NCBI RefSeq assembly: GCF_029846115.1 | Contig: NZ_JARVZZ010000001.1 | Coordinates: forward strand, 372,001-436,000 | DNA length: 64,000 nucleotides | From: Serratia marcescens | GTDB lineage: Bacteria > Pseudomonadota > Gammaproteobacteria > Enterobacterales > Enterobacteriaceae | Direction of reading: 5' to 3' | Shown: piece after piece, positions 8,010-16,068 of the stretch | How the letters are laid out: each line of letters begins with the position of its first letter | Numbering within the stretch: the stretch's first letter is position 1 | The notes under the pieces: model-generated | What the model saw: the letters and a program-made list of their open reading frames with translations, nothing else | Database searches by the model: none | What the model was told of the DNA's origin: nothing | Translations under genes and position numbers: made by a program

Positions 8010-9701
8010 TTACTCCTTATCGGCGGTGTCAGGCAGCCGCCAAAAATCGAAAAAGTTAAACCAGTCCAACGGGGACATCAGCGCGAAATATTCAAGACGG
8101 GCAGCATAGCGGTCTATAGCCACCTGAAGGGCCTGTTGACGTTCAGCGCGCGGTAATGGCAGCGGATCGGCGAAAGCCTCACAATGTATGTGCAGTTTTC
8201 CCTCCCGTTGCAAAGCAAAAATCAACAACACTGGGCAACGCAGCAATGCGGCTAGAATAAACGGCCCTTGCGGGAAAGGCGCCGGCTGCCCCATAAACGA
8301 ACTCCAGCTGACGCGCCAATCGCCACCGCGCTGCGGATTTACCGCAATGCGATCGCCAACGATAGCCACCCACTCGCCGCGATCCAATTTATCCTTCAGC
8401 AACATTGCCGTTTCAGGGCCAATGTCATTCACCGGGAGCAGGTTTATTCCCGCCTGCGGTGCCATTTCTTCCATCACCTGTTTAAAGCGTTGGGCGTTTT
8501 CGCTGAAGACCAGGGCGTTCACCACTTTCCCACCTTGCCGCTGCGCCAGCGCCCGACACGCCTCCACATCCCCCAGGTGTGAAGCCAATAACAGCTTGCC
8601 CTGCGTACTGCCGCTGTTGAGTGCCTCTTCCGCCCCCGGAGCAAAAACGATATCTCGCCCCAATTTCAGCTCTCCCCGCCAACCGGCGACCTTATCCAAC
8701 ATGGCGTGCCCAAATCGCAAAAAGTGGCGGTAGCTATTCAGATGCGGGGGAATTGCCTGCCGCCGCAAAACAAGCTGCTGACGTACGCGCGCAATCCACT
8801 GCCGGGATGCCCGTCTCGGCGCCGCCGCGCTCAGCCAGTAGACGCCAACTACCGGCCACAGCAAAAGCGAAAATGCGCGGCGACCGAGCAACCGCCACAC
8901 CGCTAACATGAAGCGCATGCCCCACATTCCTTTCACTTCCGCTTGTTTCGCCCAATGCGCATTTGTGCTGCGACACAGCAGAGAAGGAATACGCGGCAAC
9001 ATGCCGAAAAATAACCGGGCGTGCATTATCGAGATACGAACGTTGTCCTTCAACGTATCGAAATGCGATACCCCGTCCAGGGGATAAGTCACTCGCGTCG
9101 GGACGAAATAGCTGGTGTTACCCTGCCAATAAAGGCGCACCATCACCTCCGTATCGAAATCCATCCGCCTCCCCAGTGAAACGCGCCCGGCGAGCCGCAA
9201 AGTCGGGGCTAACGGGTAAACGCGAAAGCCGCACATACTGTCTTTCAACTGCAGAGAAAGCGTTTCAATCCATACCCAAACATGCGTCACCCAACGTCCG
9301 TAGAGGCGCGATCGCGGCACGGAATCATCGTATATCGGCAACCCGGAAATCAGCGCTTCCGGATACCGTTCGCTGAGCGCTAACAGTGCAGGGATGTCTT
9401 CAATCGCATGTTGCCCATCGGCATCGACCTGCACCGCATGGGTAAAACCAGCGCATGCTGCCGCCTCCAAACCGCGAATAACGGCCACGCCCTTACCCGC
9501 GTTGACATCCTGACGAACCAAAATCACACGTTCGTATTGCTCAGCCAGAGCATCAAGCTCACGCCGCGTAGTGGCATCGCTGCCGTCATCGACGATAATG
9601 CAGGGCAAGGCCAAGGGCTCAAGACGCGATAGTACGCGCGCCATCATCGCGCCGTGGTTGTAGCAGGGGATCACGACGCAGGGCAAATAACTCAACGACA
9701 T
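8010..9701 (-). CDS. apeJ: ApeJ, fused GT2 glycosyltransferase and lysophospholipid-type acyltransferase
   Basis: A 563-residue two-domain protein. Residues 1-240 are a family 2 glycosyltransferase with VVIPCYNHG, IIVDDGSD and VQVDADGQH (the DxD metal site). Residues from about 260 to the end form an LpxL-like acyltransferase domain with a hydrophobic segment (LLGRRAFSLLLWPVVGVYWLSAA) and the motif LLLASHLGDVE. The fusion suggests that one protein adds a sugar or similar headgroup and then the polyene acyl chain, giving the membrane-anchored APE lipid. The start overlaps apeI by 10 nt. Confidence 0.9.
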   Translation of the reverse strand: MSLSYLPCVVIPCYNHGAMMARVLSRLEPLALPCIIVDDGSDATTRRELDALAEQYERVILVRQDVNAGKGVAVIRGLEAAACAGFTHAVQVDADGQHAIEDIPALLALSERYPEALISGLPIYDDSVPRSRLYGRWVTHVWVWIETLSLQLKDSMCGFRVYPLAPTLRLAGRVSLGRRMDFDTEVMVRLYWQGNTSYFVPTRVTYPLDGVSHFDTLKDNVRISIMHARLFFGMLPRIPSLLCRSTNAHWAKQAEVKGMWGMRFMLAVWRLLGRRAFSLLLWPVVGVYWLSAAAPRRASRQWIARVRQQLVLRRQAIPPHLNSYRHFLRFGHAMLDKVAGWRGELKLGRDIVFAPGAEEALNSGSTQGKLLLASHLGDVEACRALAQRQGGKVVNALVFSENAQRFKQVMEEMAPQAGINLLPVNDIGPETAMLLKDKLDRGEWVAIVGDRIAVNPQRGGDWRVSWSSFMGQPAPFPQGPFILAALLRCPVLLIFALQREGKLHIHCEAFADPLPLPRAERQQALQVAIDRYAARLEYFALMSPLDWFNFFDFWRLPDTADKE

Positions 9702-10045
9702 AACCGGATTTTCCCGCTGCTGGCGGTATGAAGGGTTGCGCCATCATGCCGCAGGTAAGCGAAAGTAAGGCTGCTACGCTCCTCATGCCAATTGAGCCTC
9801 AGCGTTACTCGATTTTTCGGCAACAACGGCGCCTGAAATTTGACGTTCTGAATACTGTGGAAGTGAAAACCCGGCGCGAGCAGCATCGCGGAAAAATGCA
9901 TGACCCAGTCGAGTTGCGCTACGCCCGGTAACAGCGGCTGCACGGCGAAATGCCCTTTGAACCAGAACATTTCCGGCTCAAGAGAAAAGGTGATCTCGGC
10001 TTGACCAGGCTGCGGCTGGTAGCATTCGATTTTATGGGGCGTCAT
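9692..10045 (-). CDS. apeI: ApeI, FabZ-like 3-hydroxyacyl-ACP dehydratase
   Basis: A 117-residue hotdog protein with the FabZ-type active-site segment FKGHFAVQPLLPGVAQ, where GHF carries the catalytic His and the helix acid is replaced (VAQLD). It partners ApeP in the APE dehydratase. The open frame reaches 10072, but ATG at 10043-10045 (MTPHKIECYQ) is preceded by AGGAG at good spacing, is the normal family start, and overlaps the end of apeH by only 14 nt. Substitution of the usual helix glutamate may explain why two dehydratase subunits are needed. Confidence 0.9.
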   Translation of the reverse strand: MTPHKIECYQPQPGQAEITFSLEPEMFWFKGHFAVQPLLPGVAQLDWVMHFSAMLLAPGFHFHSIQNVKFQAPLLPKNRVTLRLNWHEERSSLTFAYLRHDGATLHTASSGKIRLCR

Positions 10046-11393
10046 TGAAAAACTCCTGTAATTGCGTATCAACGCGCTTATTCATGCTGTTTACCGGGAT
10101 TTCATCAACCACCCGCCAATAACGAGGAATAGCCACCGGCTCAAGCCACGGCAACAGTGCACGACGCCACGACAACTCCAACGCGTTGCCATGCTTTTCT
10201 CGCCAGGCATCCTGCCGCTCACGATCTAATACCAGCAATGCACCGATACCTTGGCGTCCTCGACGAAAAATCGGCACCGCCGCCGCATCCTGAATGCCGT
10301 CCAGCGCTATCAGCCGACGTTCTACTTCACTCAGTGAGATGCGTTTCTCTTCAATTTTCACCACTCGTCCACGGCGCCCATGCAAACGGAAACGACCATG
10401 CTGGATAAACTGCAGCTCATCATCCAATAATTGCCCGTCAGGTTGCGCAATCAACGGTGATACGGCGCGGAAGGCATCGCCCTCTGCCGTGAGCGTCACC
10501 CCCGGAAAAAGTTGCCACGGAATGTCATCTTGTTCGCGGTAGCGCCAGGCAAGAATGCCGGTTTCAGTACTGCCGTAAATTTCATCCGGCCAGACGCCGA
10601 GCCACGCTTGCGTCGCCATAACGTCTTTCCATGGCAACATGCCGCCTGCGGAGAAAATCATGCTGACCGATGGCGCAGCCAACCGGGGATCGAGTCGTTT
10701 GAGGAAAGCAGGACTGCTGACAAACAGATAGCGATATGAACGATCAAAAGCAACCAACTGTTCGACGTAATGAAGCATTGCCGCATGCAGAGGCAATCCC
10801 TGCGACATAGGCAAGAAAATGCTAAACGTGAGGCCATAGAGATGCAGGGGAGCCACCGATGCCACCACACGACAACCGTCCAACTGCCCAGAAAAGCGGG
10901 TCGCTAATAGCCTGGCTTCATCATCCAGAACCGCGATCCGCTTAACGACTCTTTTGGGTTGCCCGGTGGATCCGGAAGTAAACAGTTCGATGCTGGCGTC
11001 ATCGGTGAGCGCCGGCAGACAGATCTTCGTCGGCGCCGGTTTTTGGGCTGATTCCACAACGAGCAGCGCCCCACTCCAGCACAGTTCGGCATCACTTAAC
11101 ACGCCGTTAAACAGCGACTGTTGCTCTTCAAGCAGTGAGACCCGGCGATGCCCTGGGATCACCGGTGTTTTGCCGGCGTACAAGACAGCCAACAACGCCA
11201 CAATTAACAGGTAGCTGTTTTCAAAGCACAGCGCCCAGCGTTCGGCTTCTTGCTGACGCAAGCGATCGAGCAATATCGATACGTCATAGCGCAATTGACC
11301 GAGTGTCCAGGTCTGTTCGCCAAGCCAAGCAATGGGCGTCTCATCGGGGCGCGATGCACTTAACCATTGCGACAGTGAAAGAGGGGGAGTCAT
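10032..11393 (-). CDS. apeH: ApeH, aryl-acid:ACP ligase (AMP-forming)
   Basis: A 453-residue adenylate-forming enzyme. The P-loop motif is LFTSGSTGQPKRVVKR, followed by YGSTETG (A5) and the C-terminal hinge FRLHGRRGRVVKIEEKRIS; a catalytic Lys is expected near the end (NSMNKRVD). It is predicted to activate 4-hydroxybenzoate, or a related aryl acid, as the acyl adenylate and load it onto an ACP as the polyene starter. A longer frame starts at 11558, but ATG at 11391-11393 overlaps the apeG stop as ATGA and gives the usual length (MTPPLSLSQWL), so the longer start was rejected. Confidence 0.9.
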   Translation of the reverse strand: MTPPLSLSQWLSASRPDETPIAWLGEQTWTLGQLRYDVSILLDRLRQQEAERWALCFENSYLLIVALLAVLYAGKTPVIPGHRRVSLLEEQQSLFNGVLSDAELCWSGALLVVESAQKPAPTKICLPALTDDASIELFTSGSTGQPKRVVKRIAVLDDEARLLATRFSGQLDGCRVVASVAPLHLYGLTFSIFLPMSQGLPLHAAMLHYVEQLVAFDRSYRYLFVSSPAFLKRLDPRLAAPSVSMIFSAGGMLPWKDVMATQAWLGVWPDEIYGSTETGILAWRYREQDDIPWQLFPGVTLTAEGDAFRAVSPLIAQPDGQLLDDELQFIQHGRFRLHGRRGRVVKIEEKRISLSEVERRLIALDGIQDAAAVPIFRRGRQGIGALLVLDRERQDAWREKHGNALELSWRRALLPWLEPVAIPRYWRVVDEIPVNSMNKRVDTQLQEFFNDAP

Positions 11394-11968
11394 CGCACAT
11401 CTCGCCGTATTATGCGACGACGCACCAACCATTCGCCGGCCATCAGCGCGCCTATCAGCAGATAAGCAATCATGCCGTTCCACATTGTCCAAAGCGCCAT
11501 ATCTCCATGCAAGGCGGTTAAGAAGGCCATGGAGCCGTTGAACACGAAGAAGATGCACCAGACCTGGGTAACACGACGCGTATAACGAACGCCTTCAGGG
11601 GGCAACTGCGGATCGCGCAGCCGAGCCAAACGCTCGACCAACGGCATATCACTCCGCAGCGAACCGCCAAAGCCAAACAGCATCACCACATTGACAATGA
11701 CCGGCCACCACAGCAGCAGCTGATGAGCGCGTAACAGCGCGCTGGTAACGCATAACGCAATCCCCGCCAATGCCACACTCTGCATAATGCGATGCATCGG
11801 CCCGGCTTTTCGCCGCAGCTGACGTAAGCGTAGAAACAGCATCAGCGCCATCGATGGCAGCAGCCAATGCAGGCCTCCATGCAGCAGGCCAAACCAAACC
11901 AAAAACGGCCAAGCTAACACGATTAGCGCCATCATGACCTGAAGTACCGACAACCTTTTCCCTTGCAC
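11390..11968 (-). CDS. apeG: ApeG, APE-cluster integral membrane protein
   Basis: A 192-residue protein with about five hydrophobic segments (near residues 8-30, 33-48, 63-82, 86-104 and 135-180) and basic cytoplasmic loops (RLRQLRRKAGP, RRRIIRRD). No catalytic motif is recognisable. It occupies the place between the ACPs and the aryl ligase where other APE clusters carry an unnamed membrane protein (ApeG). The start is GTG (11966-11968), 6 nt after the apeF stop with only a weak AGAAG ribosome site, so expression may depend on coupling. Function unknown; a scaffold that holds the soluble PKS at the membrane is one possibility. Confidence 0.82.
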   Translation of the reverse strand: MQGKRLSVLQVMMALIVLAWPFLVWFGLLHGGLHWLLPSMALMLFLRLRQLRRKAGPMHRIMQSVALAGIALCVTSALLRAHQLLLWWPVIVNVVMLFGFGGSLRSDMPLVERLARLRDPQLPPEGVRYTRRVTQVWCIFFVFNGSMAFLTALHGDMALWTMWNGMIAYLLIGALMAGEWLVRRRIIRRDVR

Positions 11969-11974
11969 GATGGA

Positions 11975-12226
11975 TCAGACTTCTCGCAGCAAACGTTCTA
12001 CCGCTTCGACGACATCTTGAACGGTTCGCACAGCTTTAAACTCTTCCGGTTTGATCTTCCTGCCGGTTTTCTTTTGCAATTGCACAATCATGTCGACCGC
12101 ATCGATGCTGTCGAGCTCAAGATCTTCATACAAGCGGGCTTCAGGCGTAATCGACGCGGGATCAATTTCAAAGAGTTTGATCAGAAGCGCGGAGACTTCT
12201 TCATAAATAGCGTGTTGTTCTGTCAT
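11975..12226 (-). CDS. apeF: ApeF, acyl carrier protein
   Basis: An 83-residue ACP with the phosphopantetheine attachment motif ELDSIDAVDM (Ser about residue 40) in an acidic helical bundle. It is one of two ACPs in the cluster. In studied systems one carries the growing chain and the other accepts starter or intermediate; sequence alone does not say which. It lies 13 nt after apeE with its own ATG, with apeG beginning 6 nt downstream. Confidence 0.92.
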   Translation of the reverse strand: MTEQHAIYEEVSALLIKLFEIDPASITPEARLYEDLELDSIDAVDMIVQLQKKTGRKIKPEEFKAVRTVQDVVEAVERLLREV

Positions 12227-12239
12227 GGCGGACTCTTTC

Positions 12240-12497
12240 TCAGGCTCGTTGCGAATGAATAAAAGAAGCCAGCGTTGCTACAGAGTAAAAGTGCTGGCGC
12301 ATTTCTTCACTTTCGGCGGAAAGCACGATGCCGTACTTATTTTTTACCGCCAGCCCGAGTTCAAGCGCATCGATTGAGTCCAGACCTAATCCTTCCCCGA
12401 ACAGAGCCGCCTGCGTTTCAATATCATCCGCCGTCAGCTCCTCCAAATTCAACGTATCAATAATGAGATTTTTAATTTCTAGGTAAAGCGCTTGCAT
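12240..12497 (-). CDS. apeE: ApeE, acyl carrier protein
   Basis: An 85-residue ACP with the attachment site GEGLGLDSIDALEL. The start was set at ATG 12495-12497 (MQALYLEIKNL), the usual ACP N-terminus; an adjacent in-frame ATG (12500) and a further one (12524) exist. A GGGA ribosome site at 7-8 nt favours 12497 or 12500. The gene starts inside the 3' end of apeD. With ApeF it gives the cluster two carrier proteins, a hallmark of APE loci. Confidence 0.9.
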   Translation of the reverse strand: MQALYLEIKNLIIDTLNLEELTADDIETQAALFGEGLGLDSIDALELGLAVKNKYGIVLSAESEEMRQHFYSVATLASFIHSQRA

Positions 12498-13290
12498 CAT
12501 TAAGTCCCGAAAAAGGTGTTTCAACGAATTGTAATTGTTGCGAAAGGTGCCGGTTCAGCTGCCTGGCCGCCAATGCCGGCTCTGGTGTTTTGCCATCATA
12601 AAAATGATCGATCGGCACTCGACCGCGTACTTTGATCTCAAAGAGCGGCTTTGTAAGGGGGACATCGTACCATTTGCTCTGTTTATCCAATAAATGCTCA
12701 CTGCAGCAAATCGCCACAATACGCAGATCGCGGCGGCAGCGGACGGCAATATTGGCCGCCCCGCGCTGCAGAGACATCTTTTTCCCCGGCTCGGTACGCG
12801 TGCCCTCAGGAAAAATTAAAATGGTGTCTCCGCGCCCCAATCTTTCCTGACACTGTGGCAATAAAGTCTCAGCCTGACTGTTAACCAGATAATCCGCTGC
12901 ACGAATCACCCCGCTGACAAACGGATTTCTCAGTAATGCGCTTTTCACCAGGCAATCCGTTTCCGGCATCACGGAAGCCAGCAGCACATAATCAATCAAC
13001 GTAGGATGATTCGCCACCACCAGACAGCCGCGTTCATTACGCAGGCAATCGGCGCCATGGATACGGTAATCCAATACGCCAATGCTCCTCGCTACCGTTA
13101 AGAACAATCGAAAACTGGCTGAAATACTGCGCCGCGCTATGCGGCAGCGCTTATTGTCATCACGTATAACAAGCAAGAGCAAATTAAACCAGGTCAGGGA
13201 AAGCAGCAGCCCACCGAGCCCAAATAATGCGAAGCAAAACCCGGTCATGACCAAGCGCCAGATACGGTTTAATCCGGTTACAGCGTTCAT
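12472..13290 (-). CDS. apeD: ApeD, lysophospholipid/1-acylglycerol-3-phosphate-type acyltransferase
   Basis: A 272-residue membrane-associated PlsC-like acyltransferase: an N-terminal TM segment (about residues 12-35), the catalytic HX4D motif in VVANHPTLIDYV and the glycerophosphate-binding motif FPEGTRTEPGK. With ApeJ it provides acyl transfer for anchoring the polyene to a lipid. A 279-codon frame begins at 13311, but ATG at 13288-13290 (MNAVTGL) overlaps the apeC stop as ATGA and is preferred. Confidence 0.9.
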   Translation of the reverse strand: MNAVTGLNRIWRLVMTGFCFALFGLGGLLLSLTWFNLLLLVIRDDNKRCRIARRSISASFRLFLTVARSIGVLDYRIHGADCLRNERGCLVVANHPTLIDYVLLASVMPETDCLVKSALLRNPFVSGVIRAADYLVNSQAETLLPQCQERLGRGDTILIFPEGTRTEPGKKMSLQRGAANIAVRCRRDLRIVAICCSEHLLDKQSKWYDVPLTKPLFEIKVRGRVPIDHFYDGKTPEPALAARQLNRHLSQQLQFVETPFSGLNDASALPRN

Positions 13291-14012
13291 TTCATGAGAC
13301 TCCAACGCCACTGCAGCCGTTCTCCGTCAATCGTAAAGTGGGGCGTCTGCGCGAGATAGTGCCTTAAGAACTGCAAGCTTTGCGGCAAAGACACTTCATT
13401 GCCTGCATAATCACTCTCCGTGGAGCATTGCAGCATATCCCCCGGCTCAAACAACAGCGCCACGGCATACGCCCAGGTGGGCATTTGCGCAGGAAGCCCC
13501 GGATGGTAAAACGCTGGGATCACACCATCAAAATCCACCATCAATACACGTTGATGGCCGGCCTGCAGCAAGCAAACCACTTCACAAAGCCCTTGCTGGA
13601 ACGTATCCATGCCGGCGGAAAGCGAAGAGGATACGATCGGTTGCTTGGCAACGATCGTCAGATTTCCAACCGCGGAGTTATGAACCGACATGGTAAAGTC
13701 CGTCGGTGAAACAGCCTGGCCGGTCGCCAATGCATGAAGGATACGGTAGTTACGCTCCAGTTCCCCGTGACGGCTGGTATAAAGCACGGCGTCAACGGCA
13801 TGACGACGCAGCAAAGAGAGCCCGCAATCAACCGCCAGCTTACTGCCGGAGCTCAAGCGACGGGCGACCATCATCGGCAATTCATCAGGCAACGCCTGAG
13901 GCGCGCTCGGATCAATGGCATCAGGTTGGCGCGCCCATGCAAGCCACTGGGTCGCTGCGCTCAGACCCGGTGCTCGAGCCTGCCAGTCGACTATGTTCAA
14001 GGCAAATTTCAT
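13287..14012 (-). CDS. apeC: ApeC, ketosynthase-like chain-length factor of the APE PKS
   Basis: A 241-residue protein of the beta-ketoacyl synthase superfamily, much shorter than an active KS (about 400) and without an ACSS-type active-site Cys; its equivalent helix region reads SVHNSAVGNLTIV. In studied APE systems ApeC forms a heterodimer with ApeO, as a chain-length factor does in type II PKSs, and both genes are present here. ATG at 14010-14012 (MKFALNIVDW) is the family start; the open frame to 14051 adds an unrelated 13-residue leader. Overlaps apeD by 4 nt. Confidence 0.87.
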   Translation of the reverse strand: MKFALNIVDWQARAPGLSAATQWLAWARQPDAIDPSAPQALPDELPMMVARRLSSGSKLAVDCGLSLLRRHAVDAVLYTSRHGELERNYRILHALATGQAVSPTDFTMSVHNSAVGNLTIVAKQPIVSSSLSAGMDTFQQGLCEVVCLLQAGHQRVLMVDFDGVIPAFYHPGLPAQMPTWAYAVALLFEPGDMLQCSTESDYAGNEVSLPQSLQFLRHYLAQTPHFTIDGERLQWRWSLMK

Positions 14013-14078
14013 TAACGCAAATCCGTGGTGTATCCGTAATCTCTGGCACAATGCGCCAAATTGACGCCTCTTTTTAAG

Positions 14079-15137
14079 TCAAATTTTCTTGCATATGAGT
14101 AAGGTATGACCAACACCGAGATGATCGACGCGCTTTTCAACCTCAAATCCTGCCGTTTCCAAGTAGCGATAAAATTTCTCTACGCTGTAAAAACGGCTAT
14201 TGCCGTTAGCCATGCAGGTAAAATAAAGCGACGTGGCGTTCAGGCTGAATGAGGCCGCCTCAAATTTTTGCGCATCCCAGAACAGCTCCATAACACACAA
14301 CCGAGCACCAGGTTTCATCACCTTGGCGATACGCTCCAACATGCCAATTATCTGCTGCGGAGCGAAGCAGTCGAGGAACTGGCTCATCCACCAGATATCC
14401 GCTTCGCCAGGCAATGTGGCATCTTTGAGCATATCAACCGCATGAAAGCCAATGCGGTGAGAAAAACCGGCATTTTCGACATTTTGGCGGGCAAGTGCAA
14501 TTTGTTGCGGTAAATCCAGTATCGTAATCGTGACATCGTCATCGTATTGGCAGCAACGCAGCGCCCATTTTCCCGTATTTCCTCCGACATCGTACAGGCT
14601 TAGAGGTTGGCCGGCGAAAATATGCGGCAACGCAGCATGAAAGGCCGCATCAGAGTAGTAATGATCGAATGCAAACCAACTTTCACGAGCTGGAGATGGT
14701 AACTGGGACAGCACAGGATAGATAGTTTCCGTGTCACTGAACACCTGGAGACCCGCAGGTTTGGACTCCTTTAGCGCTTGCGTCAGAAAGAACAACCCCT
14801 GATAACAGACATCCTGTGTGAAATCCATATTCACACGGGTCATCGTGTCATGCAGCAGGAAGTGCCCCACTTTTGTGAGGCGGTAGCGCTCGTCGCGGCA
14901 GGTAATGATGCGACCACTCAACCCCATATCCAACAGCACGCTGGTGGCATAATCATTCAGACTGCTATTAGCAACGATTTCATCCAGAAACGCGCCTTGT
15001 TCACCTTGCTTATCCAGATAGGCCAACACCCCCCCATTGCGCAAACAAAGCGCCGTTTGAAACAGCATGGGAGCAAAAGCAATGCGTTGCGCTTCAGTTA
15101 TGGCATCAAGCGCATTAAAGGTGTCTTGTTCATACAT
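14079..15137 (-). CDS. apeB: ApeB, SAM-dependent methyltransferase
   Basis: A 352-residue methyltransferase of the O-methyltransferase (dimerisation domain plus Rossmann) type. An N-terminal helical domain (about 1-100) precedes the SAM motif SLYDVGGNTGKWAL near residue 180, then ITILDLPQQ and DIWWMSQFLDCF. It probably methylates the aryl headgroup, on the ring or its hydroxyl, as known APEs carry ring methyl and O-methyl groups; the exact position cannot be read from sequence. It is the first gene after the inverted repeat at 15172-15191, so expression of the remaining operon may pass through it. Confidence 0.88.
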   Translation of the reverse strand: MYEQDTFNALDAITEAQRIAFAPMLFQTALCLRNGGVLAYLDKQGEQGAFLDEIVANSSLNDYATSVLLDMGLSGRIITCRDERYRLTKVGHFLLHDTMTRVNMDFTQDVCYQGLFFLTQALKESKPAGLQVFSDTETIYPVLSQLPSPARESWFAFDHYYSDAAFHAALPHIFAGQPLSLYDVGGNTGKWALRCCQYDDDVTITILDLPQQIALARQNVENAGFSHRIGFHAVDMLKDATLPGEADIWWMSQFLDCFAPQQIIGMLERIAKVMKPGARLCVMELFWDAQKFEAASFSLNATSLYFTCMANGNSRFYSVEKFYRYLETAGFEVEKRVDHLGVGHTLLICKKI

Positions 15138-15171
15138 AACGATGATAAGCGTCCTGTGCTAAAAATATTTA

Positions 15172-15191
15172 TCGGGCCATACTTGGCCCGA
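15172..15191 (-). terminator. Hairpin with T-rich tail between apeA and apeB
   Basis: A perfect 8-bp inverted repeat, TCGGGCCA / TGGCCCGA with a 4-nt loop, followed on the minus strand by TAAATATTTTT. It begins 12 nt beyond the apeA stop codon and ends 34 nt before the apeB ATG. This is a plausible rho-independent terminator or attenuator. It may make apeA more abundant than the 17 downstream genes, or require a separate promoter or antitermination. Confidence 0.65.
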
Positions 15192-15202
15192 CTAAAAAGA
15201 TA

Positions 15203-15592
15203 TTACTGCACTGCATTCGTGGCGAGGTTAACCTGAATATCTTTATCCAGATTGCGTACCCAACGATTATAGTTTTTATGAATCTTACCTTGAGAAGCAA
15301 GCAAATTCTGGCTGCTGTCATAATCGATAGAATAAGCCGTTGCCGAGTAGGTAATACGCACCTCTGCACTGTGATTGCGGTTTTGCTGACGCGCCTTGAT
15401 GACACTCGGCCCTGCATCATTCATGATCCATTGGCGCTGGGCGCCCGCCTTAAGGATTGCGCTTCTGACTTGAGCTTCACTATGCCCGGCACTAACTGTC
15501 GAATGAACATTATCAACCGGCGCTGTGCGCGCACATCCCACTAAGGCCCCTGCCACGGAAAATGCGATTAACAACTTGGAAACCCTTTTCAT
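15203..15592 (-). CDS. apeA: ApeA, small lipoprotein at the head of the APE cluster
   Basis: A 129-residue protein with a signal peptide and lipobox (SVAGALVGC, Cys19), so a predicted lipoprotein. The mature part is polar, with ILKAGAQRQWIMNDAGPSVIKARQQN and an AYSIDY segment; no enzyme motif is visible. Its place at the 5' end of the cluster and lipoprotein nature correspond to the apeA product of other APE loci, whose biochemical role is unsettled. GGAGG lies 5 nt before the ATG, a strong ribosome site. The symbol is given by position in the cluster. Confidence 0.75.
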   Translation of the reverse strand: MKRVSKLLIAFSVAGALVGCARTAPVDNVHSTVSAGHSEAQVRSAILKAGAQRQWIMNDAGPSVIKARQQNRNHSAEVRITYSATAYSIDYDSSQNLLASQGKIHKNYNRWVRNLDKDIQVNLATNAVQ

Positions 15593-16068
15593 ACAACCTC
15601 CATATTAAAGTAATTTTGATAACTTTCATCAATGGATAAATGAATACCTGCAACAATACAGTCAAATGAAACCACAGTTTATTTATTAACCGGCACCTTA
15701 CGGTATTTTTAAATTAAAATCATCAGCCACTCACAGGCTGAATGAAATCAATATAAAAACAGTGAAAGACTCGTAAATCAATGAACTATCGGACAGATTG
15801 AATTTGTAACCATCCAATATTCATTGAAGCTATCGGTGATTATATCGATTAAATTAACACCATCAAAATGCTTATTCATGACCATCAGTTCCGGCCATTT
15901 AAAGTACTCCAAACAATACCCTTACTCAAGAAAAATGTAACTAAATTATACCAAATCCCTGGCTCTCATTGCCAAGCATGACTGGCGAAAGGGGGAACTG
16001 CAGAGGTAATGACTGATACACCTGCACAGGCCGGCTAATCAGTATCGTGTAGCGAGAAATGCTTGAGA
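15593..16068. other. AT-rich intergenic region upstream of the APE operon
   Basis: About 475 bp without a credible gene, clearly more AT-rich (especially 15601-15960) than the flanks. It must hold the APE promoter for minus-strand transcription and the 3' end of cdh. TTGA-like and TTTAAT-like elements can be found close to apeA, but none sits at a spacing and leader length I would defend. The AT bias fits H-NS-type silencing of an acquired locus; no operator palindrome stands out. Confidence 0.5.

Noticed and set aside
11394..11558. N-terminal extension of apeH
   Set aside because: The start at 11393 has an ATGA overlap with apeG and gives the family N-terminus; the extra 55 residues are a shadow of apeG.
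15593..16068. Defined promoter for the APE operon
   Set aside because: Several AT-rich hexamer pairs can be picked, but none with a consistent spacing and leader length, so no position is claimed.
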